Assembly (NCBI GenBank): GCA_027306745.1
Contig: DAHUZD010000350.1
Coordinates: 1 to 8,941 of the forward strand
DNA length: 8,941 nucleotides
Source: Acidobacteriaceae bacterium
GTDB taxonomy: Bacteria; Acidobacteriota; Terriglobia; Terriglobales; Acidobacteriaceae
Reading direction: 5' to 3'
Shown: one piece after another, positions 5,640 through 8,941 of the stretch
Layout of the letters: each line of letters begins with the position of its first letter
How positions within the stretch are numbered: the first letter of the stretch is position 1
Translations under genes and position numbers: made by a program
Notes under the pieces: generated by a model
The model's database searches: none
Told to the model about the DNA's origin: nothing
What the model saw: the letters and a program-made list of their open reading frames with translations, nothing else

Positions 5640-7010
5640 CTACTCTTCCTGCTCACTGTCGGCTCCAGCGGCCAGTGCAAGATTTTCCTGCTGAGCCACC
5701 CAATCGCGGGCCTGCAAGGATCGCGCGGTTTTGCTCAGCGGCTCCATGGCATCCAATGCGTCACCGCTGATGCCCAGCTCCTTCATACGGCGCGCGGCGG
5801 GTAGCACGCTGCCTTCGAGGGAGCCAATCAGCTTGTCGTAACTCTCCACGCTCTTGTTGAGGTTTTTTCCCAGTCCCGTCAGATGTCCGGCTGCCGTGGT
5901 TAGACGCTCGTAAACGGTCTGCGCCTGTTTCAAAATCTCCTTGGCCTCGCGGCGCAACGAATCTTGCTGCCAGCCGAAGGCCGCAGCCTTCAGTATCGTG
6001 ATCAGTGTGCTCGGCGTGGCAAAAACAATCTTGGCGTTCGCGGCTTCTTCCCATAAATTCGGATCCGTTTGCATCGCGGCAAACAGATACACATCGCCGG
6101 GAACAAAACAGACAACGAGATCAATCGCATCTTCAAAACTTGTTTCATATTTCCGCTTGGCCAATCCCAAGGCGTGCGTGCGAATGTTGCGCGCGTGCTC
6201 CTTTAACTTTTGCTGGCGCGCTGTCTCATCGCCAGATTCTGCTGCCTCCAAAAAGCTCTTCACCGAGGTCTTGGCGTCCACGATGATCGTGCGTCCGTTG
6301 GGCAAATGCACGATAAGATCGGGACGGCCATCGTCCTGCGTCTGCTGCTCGGTAAAGTCGCAATGCTCGGTCATGCCGGCCAACTCCACCACGCGGCGCA
6401 GCACAATCTCTCCCCACTGGCCGGTGGTGCGTGTGTCGCGCAGGGCCGAAGTGAGCGCCTGCGCAGCCTGTTGCAAGCGGGCCTGCTCGCCACTCAACTG
6501 CGTAAGCTGTTCGCCCAGCTTGGCATACGCACCTTCGCGCTTCACTTCCAATTGCTGGGTTTGTTCCTGCAATTTGCCGAGTGTTTCCTTCACCGGCTTC
6601 AGCAGGGTATCGATGGCCTCCTGCTTGGCGTTGAACTGGCGATTGGCCTGGCCCAAAAATTGTTCGTTCGCGTTCTTCAACGCATCAGCGGCCAGGGCCT
6701 TAAAGGCATCGGCAAGTTTGGCCTGTGCTTCGTTGAGCAGCTTGCGTTCGTTGGCAATGGCCTGTTGCGCGGCTTCTGCCTGCGCTTCAGCGCGTGCAAC
6801 CTTTTGCTCAGCCGCACTTAACTGCTCCCGCAGCGTGCGTAGCTCGTTCTCCCGCTCGGTCAGGCGCTTTTCCAAATCGCCCGCACTCTGCTGGCTGGCG
6901 GCCAACTTGGCGGCCACGGTAACCTTGCCTAATTCGATGCCCTGGCCGCGCCCGACCCACCAGCCCAAGGCCAACACAGCCGCGGCCACAATGATTTCCA
7001 AAATGCCCAT
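5640..7010 (-). CDS. rmuC: DNA recombination protein RmuC homologue
   Basis: RmuC-family protein; the E. coli member limits inversions at short inverted repeats and has a putative nuclease-like core. The 456-residue product (counting from ATG 7008-7010) has one N-terminal membrane helix (about residues 3-19), a long Gln/Ala/Glu-rich coiled coil (about 35-190), and then the conserved core. The core holds GQWGE (197-201), DDGRPDLIVHLPNG (227-239) and IIVDAK (242-247, Asp245 and Lys247, fitting a PD-(D/E)xK-like site), followed by FVPGDVYLFAA (302-312) and ATPSTLITIL (331-340). The ATG was chosen because it puts the membrane helix at the extreme N-terminus and has GGGGAG 7 nt upstream. A longer reading from TTG at 7100 would add 30 basic, non-membrane residues and is unlikely. 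Stop is TAG at 5640-5642. Confidence 0.95.
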   Translation of the reverse strand: MGILEIIVAAAVLALGWWVGRGQGIELGKVTVAAKLAASQQSAGDLEKRLTERENELRTLREQLSAAEQKVARAEAQAEAAQQAIANERKLLNEAQAKLADAFKALAADALKNANEQFLGQANRQFNAKQEAIDTLLKPVKETLGKLQEQTQQLEVKREGAYAKLGEQLTQLSGEQARLQQAAQALTSALRDTRTTGQWGEIVLRRVVELAGMTEHCDFTEQQTQDDGRPDLIVHLPNGRTIIVDAKTSVKSFLEAAESGDETARQQKLKEHARNIRTHALGLAKRKYETSFEDAIDLVVCFVPGDVYLFAAMQTDPNLWEEAANAKIVFATPSTLITILKAAAFGWQQDSLRREAKEILKQAQTVYERLTTAAGHLTGLGKNLNKSVESYDKLIGSLEGSVLPAARRMKELGISGDALDAMEPLSKTARSLQARDWVAQQENLALAAGADSEQEE

Positions 7011-7088
7011 GCACCCACTCCCCGCGCGCCTGCGCACTGTGCGTTCCCAAACGATTGGATTTCTGCGTGAACCGCCCCTGCTGACGCG

Positions 7089-7112
7089 GCAAGCGCCCAA
7101 ACGCCCGCTTGC
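7089..7112. promoter_or_regulatory. Inverted repeat upstream of acpP, operator-like
   Basis: GCAAGCG (7089-7095) and CGCTTGC (7106-7112) are a perfect 7-bp inverted repeat with a 10-bp spacer. It ends 2 nt before the TACACT box of acpP and covers the place where a -35 element would sit. A dyad of this size with about 17 bp between half-site centres fits a dimeric DNA-binding regulator. It lies in the divergent rmuC-acpP region and could act on either gene. The regulator is unknown. Confidence 0.4.
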
Positions 7113-7114
7113 TT

Positions 7115-7120
7115 TACACT
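7115..7120 (+). promoter_or_regulatory. Candidate -10 box of the acpP-fabF operon
   Basis: TACACT (context TGCTTTACACTATC) is the best -10-like hexamer in the 242-nt gap between rmuC and acpP. Transcription would start at about 7127 and give a leader of about 125 nt. No clear -35 is present, and its position is covered by the inverted repeat at 7089-7112. Confidence 0.4.
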
Positions 7121-7161
7121 ATCTTAAGGCGTCAGTACACTTGGAATTTCCAGCGCCGCAA

Positions 7162-7207
7162 CCGGCCAATGCAGTCGGCCGGAGGGAAACACCCGGAGCG
7201 CGTCCGG
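7162..7207 (+). promoter_or_regulatory. Two GC-rich hairpins in the acpP leader
   Basis: The first hairpin pairs CCGGCC (7162-7167) with GGCCGG (7177-7182) around a 9-nt loop. The second pairs CCGGA (7193-7197) with TCCGG (7203-7207) around GCGCG. Between them lies GGAGGG (7181-7186). Because CCGG and GGCC cores recur, alternative pairings are possible. The leader does not match a riboswitch class I know. It may affect stability or translation of the very highly expressed acpP message. Confidence 0.4.
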
Positions 7208-7252
7208 CACCAGAACCTTGCAGAACCCGAGTACGAAAATCAGGAGAGAACA

Positions 7253-7495
7253 ATGGCAGCGGAAGAAAAAGTTAAACAGATTATTGTGGAGCAATTGCAG
7301 GTCGATGAAGCCGAGGTGACTCCCGGCGCTTCGTTCCAAGAGGATTTGGGCGCGGACTCGCTCGATGTGGTCGAGCTGGTGATGCAGTTTGAAGAGGCCT
7401 TCGAGATCGAGATTCCCGACGAAGACGCCGAGAAGATCAAGACCGTTCAGGACGCGATCAACTACATCAACGCACACGCGAAAGGCGGCAAGTAG
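7253..7495 (+). CDS. acpP: Acyl carrier protein
   Basis: The small acidic carrier that holds growing acyl chains on a 4'-phosphopantetheine arm in fatty-acid synthesis. The product is 80 residues, the usual length, strongly acidic and helical, with the attachment site GADSLD (Ser36) at the start of helix II and a helix II recognition face [20 protein letters not shown]. The start at 7253 is preceded by AGGAGAG about 4-6 nt upstream, a strong ribosome site. An in-frame ATG at 7169 has no support and would add an unlikely 28-residue extension. It is the first gene of an acpP-fabF operon, with fabF starting 2 nt after the stop. Confidence 0.98.
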   Translation: MAAEEKVKQIIVEQLQVDEAEVTPGASFQEDLGADSLDVVELVMQFEEAFEIEIPDEDAEKIKTVQDAINYINAHAKGGK

Positions 7496-7497
7496 AC

Positions 7498-8745
7498 TTG
7501 AAGCGGCGCGTCGTTGTCACCGGTCTGGGATTGATCTGCGGCGTGGGCAATACCGCGCCGGAGGTCTGGCGCAATCTGCTGGCGGGCAAGAGTGGCATGG
7601 CCCCGATTACGGGCTTTGACACCACTGGCTTCTCCGTCACCTTTGCCGCAGAAGTGAAAAACTTCGACGCGCACAACTTCATCGACAAAAAAGAAGCGCG
7701 CAAGATGGGGCGCTTCATTCACTTTGCCCTGGCCGCCTCGCAAGAGGCCATGGAGTCCTGCGGGCTGAAGATTACGCCGGAGAACTCTGAGCGCGTAGGC
7801 GTGCATATTGGCAGCGGCATCGGCGGCTTTGACGTTATCGAGCGCGAGCATAGCGCCATGCTGGCCGGCGGTCCGCGCAAAATTTCTCCATTCTTCATTC
7901 CGGCCTCCATTGTGAACCTGGCCGCCGGGCAAGTCAGCATCCGCTATGGCGCGCGTGGGCCGAATGAGGCCACGGCCACGGCCTGCACCACCCGCGCACA
8001 CTCCATTGGCGATGCCTACCGCATCATTGAGCGCAGCGACGCCGACGTGATGATCGCTGGCGGCGCAGAGGCAGCCATTACGCCGATGGGCGTGGGCGGC
8101 TTTGCGGCCATGCGCGCTCTATCCACACGCAATGACGACCCCACCCACGCCTGCCGTCCCTTTGAAAAAGACCGCGACGGATTTGTCGTGGGCGAAGGCG
8201 CAGGCATTTTGATTTTGGAAGAGTTGGAACACGCCAAGGCGCGCGGAGCCAAGATTCTGGCCGAGATCATCGGCTATGGCATGAGCGCCGATGCTTACCA
8301 CATGACCGGCATGGCCCCGGAGGGCGAAGGCTGCGCACGTTCCATGCAGAATGCCATTCGCAGCGCAGGTATTTTGCCGGAGCTGATCGATTACGTCAAC
8401 GCGCACGCCACATCGACACCGCTCGGCGATGCCATGGAATCCAAGGCGATTGAAACTGTCTTTGGCGAACACGCCACCAGCCACCAGTTGAAGGTCAGCT
8501 CCACCAAGTCTATGACGGGCCACCTGCTGGGCGGCGCGGGCGGGCTGGAGGCAGGCATCACCGTGATGGCATTGCAAAATCAGGAGTTGCCGCCCACGAT
8601 GAACTTGGTGCATCCCGATCCTGATTGCCGCTTGGATTACATCGCCAATCAACCGATGCGCCACAAAGTGGAGGTCGCGTTGTCGAACTCTTTCGGATTT
8701 GGTGGCACCAACGCGAGCCTCGTATTCCGTCGTTGCGCGGAATAG
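7498..8745 (+). CDS. fabF: Beta-ketoacyl-ACP synthase II
   Basis: Elongating condensing enzyme: adds malonyl-ACP to an acyl chain in fatty-acid synthesis; cytoplasmic dimer. The 415-residue length is normal. The catalytic triad is present: Cys163 in TACTT, His303 in NAHATSTPLGD and His342 in KSMTGHLLGGAGG (with Lys337). The acyl-pocket segment GSGIGGF (106-111) and the gating loop NSFGFGGTN (397-405) are also as expected. The TTG start is decided by homology: it gives the family N-terminus MKRRVVVTGLGL, and no other start nearby does. The likely ribosome site is AGGCGG inside the acpP end, about 9 nt away. The TTG and modest site may keep FabF well below ACP in amount (inference). Oddity: the residue three after the catalytic Cys is Arg166, where FabF/FabB enzymes I recall have Gly, Ser or Ala. 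Confidence 0.97.
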   Translation: MKRRVVVTGLGLICGVGNTAPEVWRNLLAGKSGMAPITGFDTTGFSVTFAAEVKNFDAHNFIDKKEARKMGRFIHFALAASQEAMESCGLKITPENSERVGVHIGSGIGGFDVIEREHSAMLAGGPRKISPFFIPASIVNLAAGQVSIRYGARGPNEATATACTTRAHSIGDAYRIIERSDADVMIAGGAEAAITPMGVGGFAAMRALSTRNDDPTHACRPFEKDRDGFVVGEGAGILILEELEHAKARGAKILAEIIGYGMSADAYHMTGMAPEGEGCARSMQNAIRSAGILPELIDYVNAHATSTPLGDAMESKAIETVFGEHATSHQLKVSSTKSMTGHLLGGAGGLEAGITVMALQNQELPPTMNLVHPDPDCRLDYIANQPMRHKVEVALSNSFGFGGTNASLVFRRCAE

Positions 8746-8810
8746 AGCGGGGTCAATCACCCTTTCGCCATATTTGCTCCGCACTCGCCTGCAATCAGCA
8801 AGCGCAAGGT

Positions 8811-8921
8811 GTGTCCTTGTACTGGGCAGACGCGCCAGAATATGCGAGCATTCGCGCGGCGGTCTGGAGCGCGGCTGCGTTGTCGATCATGCACCATATG
8901 AGCGGGGATATCCGGCGGTGA
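8811..8921 (+). CDS. Possible very small ORF between fabF and the next gene (doubtful)
   Basis: GTG at 8811 opens a 36-residue frame (SLYWADAPEYASIRAAVW..., ending SGDIRR) whose TGA overlaps the GTG at 8918. The composition looks protein-like with two Trp and two Tyr, but there is no proper ribosome site (AAGG only 1 nt away) and I recognise no family. It could be a chance frame in a spacer. The remaining sequence from 8746 to 8810 shows no terminator hairpin or promoter that I can support. Confidence 0.2.
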   Translation: MSLYWADAPEYASIRAAVWSAAALSIMHHMSGDIRR

Positions 8922-8941
8922 CCGACTTCAATCGATCGCCC
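8918..8941 (+). CDS. Possible start of the next gene in the run (8 codons, runs off right edge)
   Basis: GTG at 8918 reads MTDFNRSP to the window edge and overlaps an upstream TGA as GTGA. In several bacteria the gene after fabF is rnc (ribonuclease III), whose N-termini can look like this, but eight residues cannot establish identity. There is no strong ribosome site; GGGG lies about 11-14 nt upstream. Confidence 0.3.

Noticed and set aside
7011..7100. Longer rmuC start at TTG 7100
   Set aside because: It adds 30 basic residues in front of the membrane helix, lacks a good ribosome site and lies inside the inverted repeat; ATG at 7010 has GGGGAG at good spacing.
7169..7252. Earlier in-frame ATG for acpP at 7169
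   Set aside because: The 28 added residues do not fit ACPs, the ATG is inside a hairpin loop, and the ATG at 7253 has a strong ribosome site and gives the normal 80-residue length.
5941..7275. 444-codon open frame on the plus strand opposite rmuC and running into the acpP leader
   Set aside because: It is antisense to clear RmuC motifs; the product is Ser/Ala/Cys-rich low-complexity sequence produced by reading the coiled-coil codons backwards.
8747..8941. Stop-free plus-strand frame from 8747 to the right edge
   Set aside because: The translation before 8918 is Arg/Cys-rich with no start codon of quality; only the part from GTG 8918 is kept as a possible gene start.

Overview
The window looks like chromosomal housekeeping DNA from a GC-rich, Gram-negative-type bacterium, most likely an acidobacterium (Terriglobales-like). 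This is an inference. It rests on the mix of a DUF6526-type membrane protein, a lipoprotein-like c-type cytochrome, a PCMT-like methyltransferase of the 'NNG-x-P' kind, and an intergenic palindrome with a GTCATTCTGAG arm, which I associate from memory with Acidobacteriota. No sequence search was possible, so the phylum is moderately supported at best. I see no phage genes, transposase, CRISPR array, tRNA or rRNA.

Layout. (1) Positions 1-2792 are a block read leftward: DUF6526 membrane protein, c-type cytochrome, four-helix membrane protein, PCMT-like methyltransferase, then lipoyl synthase (lipA), which runs off the left edge. The first four are tightly spaced (39 nt gap, 4 nt start/stop overlap, 47 nt gap) and look like one transcript. 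lipA lies 157 nt further on and has its own -10-like box. (2) 2907-4532 is a leftward gene for a PBP4/DacB-type penicillin-binding protein (peptidoglycan D,D-carboxypeptidase/endopeptidase). (3) 4594-5517 is rightward folP (dihydropteroate synthase, folate synthesis), divergent from the DacB gene across only 61 nt. Both genes have a TACAAT/TACACT box 6-7 nt before the ATG, suggesting leaderless transcripts. (4) 5523-5628 is a nested palindrome that fills the convergent gap between folP and rmuC. (5) 5640-7010 is leftward rmuC (DNA recombination/rearrangement-limiting protein). (6) 7253-8745 is a rightward fatty-acid synthesis pair: acpP (acyl carrier protein) and, 2 nt later, fabF (beta-ketoacyl-ACP synthase II) starting at TTG. 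They share a leader of about 125 nt that contains two GC-rich hairpins, preceded by a 7-bp inverted repeat that could be an operator. (7) At the right edge a GTG codon overlapping a TGA may open the next gene of the run, of which only eight codons are visible.

How the genes connect: acpP and fabF feed fatty-acid elongation, and in most bacteria lipA uses octanoyl groups that come from acyl-ACP, but the two loci here are separate. The leftward cluster joins a periplasmic or outer-membrane-anchored haem protein to two small membrane proteins and a methyltransferase; its joint role is unknown to me. I found no strong candidate for a wholly new system. The most notable signals are the palindromic element, the compact divergent leaderless promoters, the operator-like dyad before acpP, an Arg next to the FabF active-site Cys region, and the uncharacterised membrane/cytochrome cluster.
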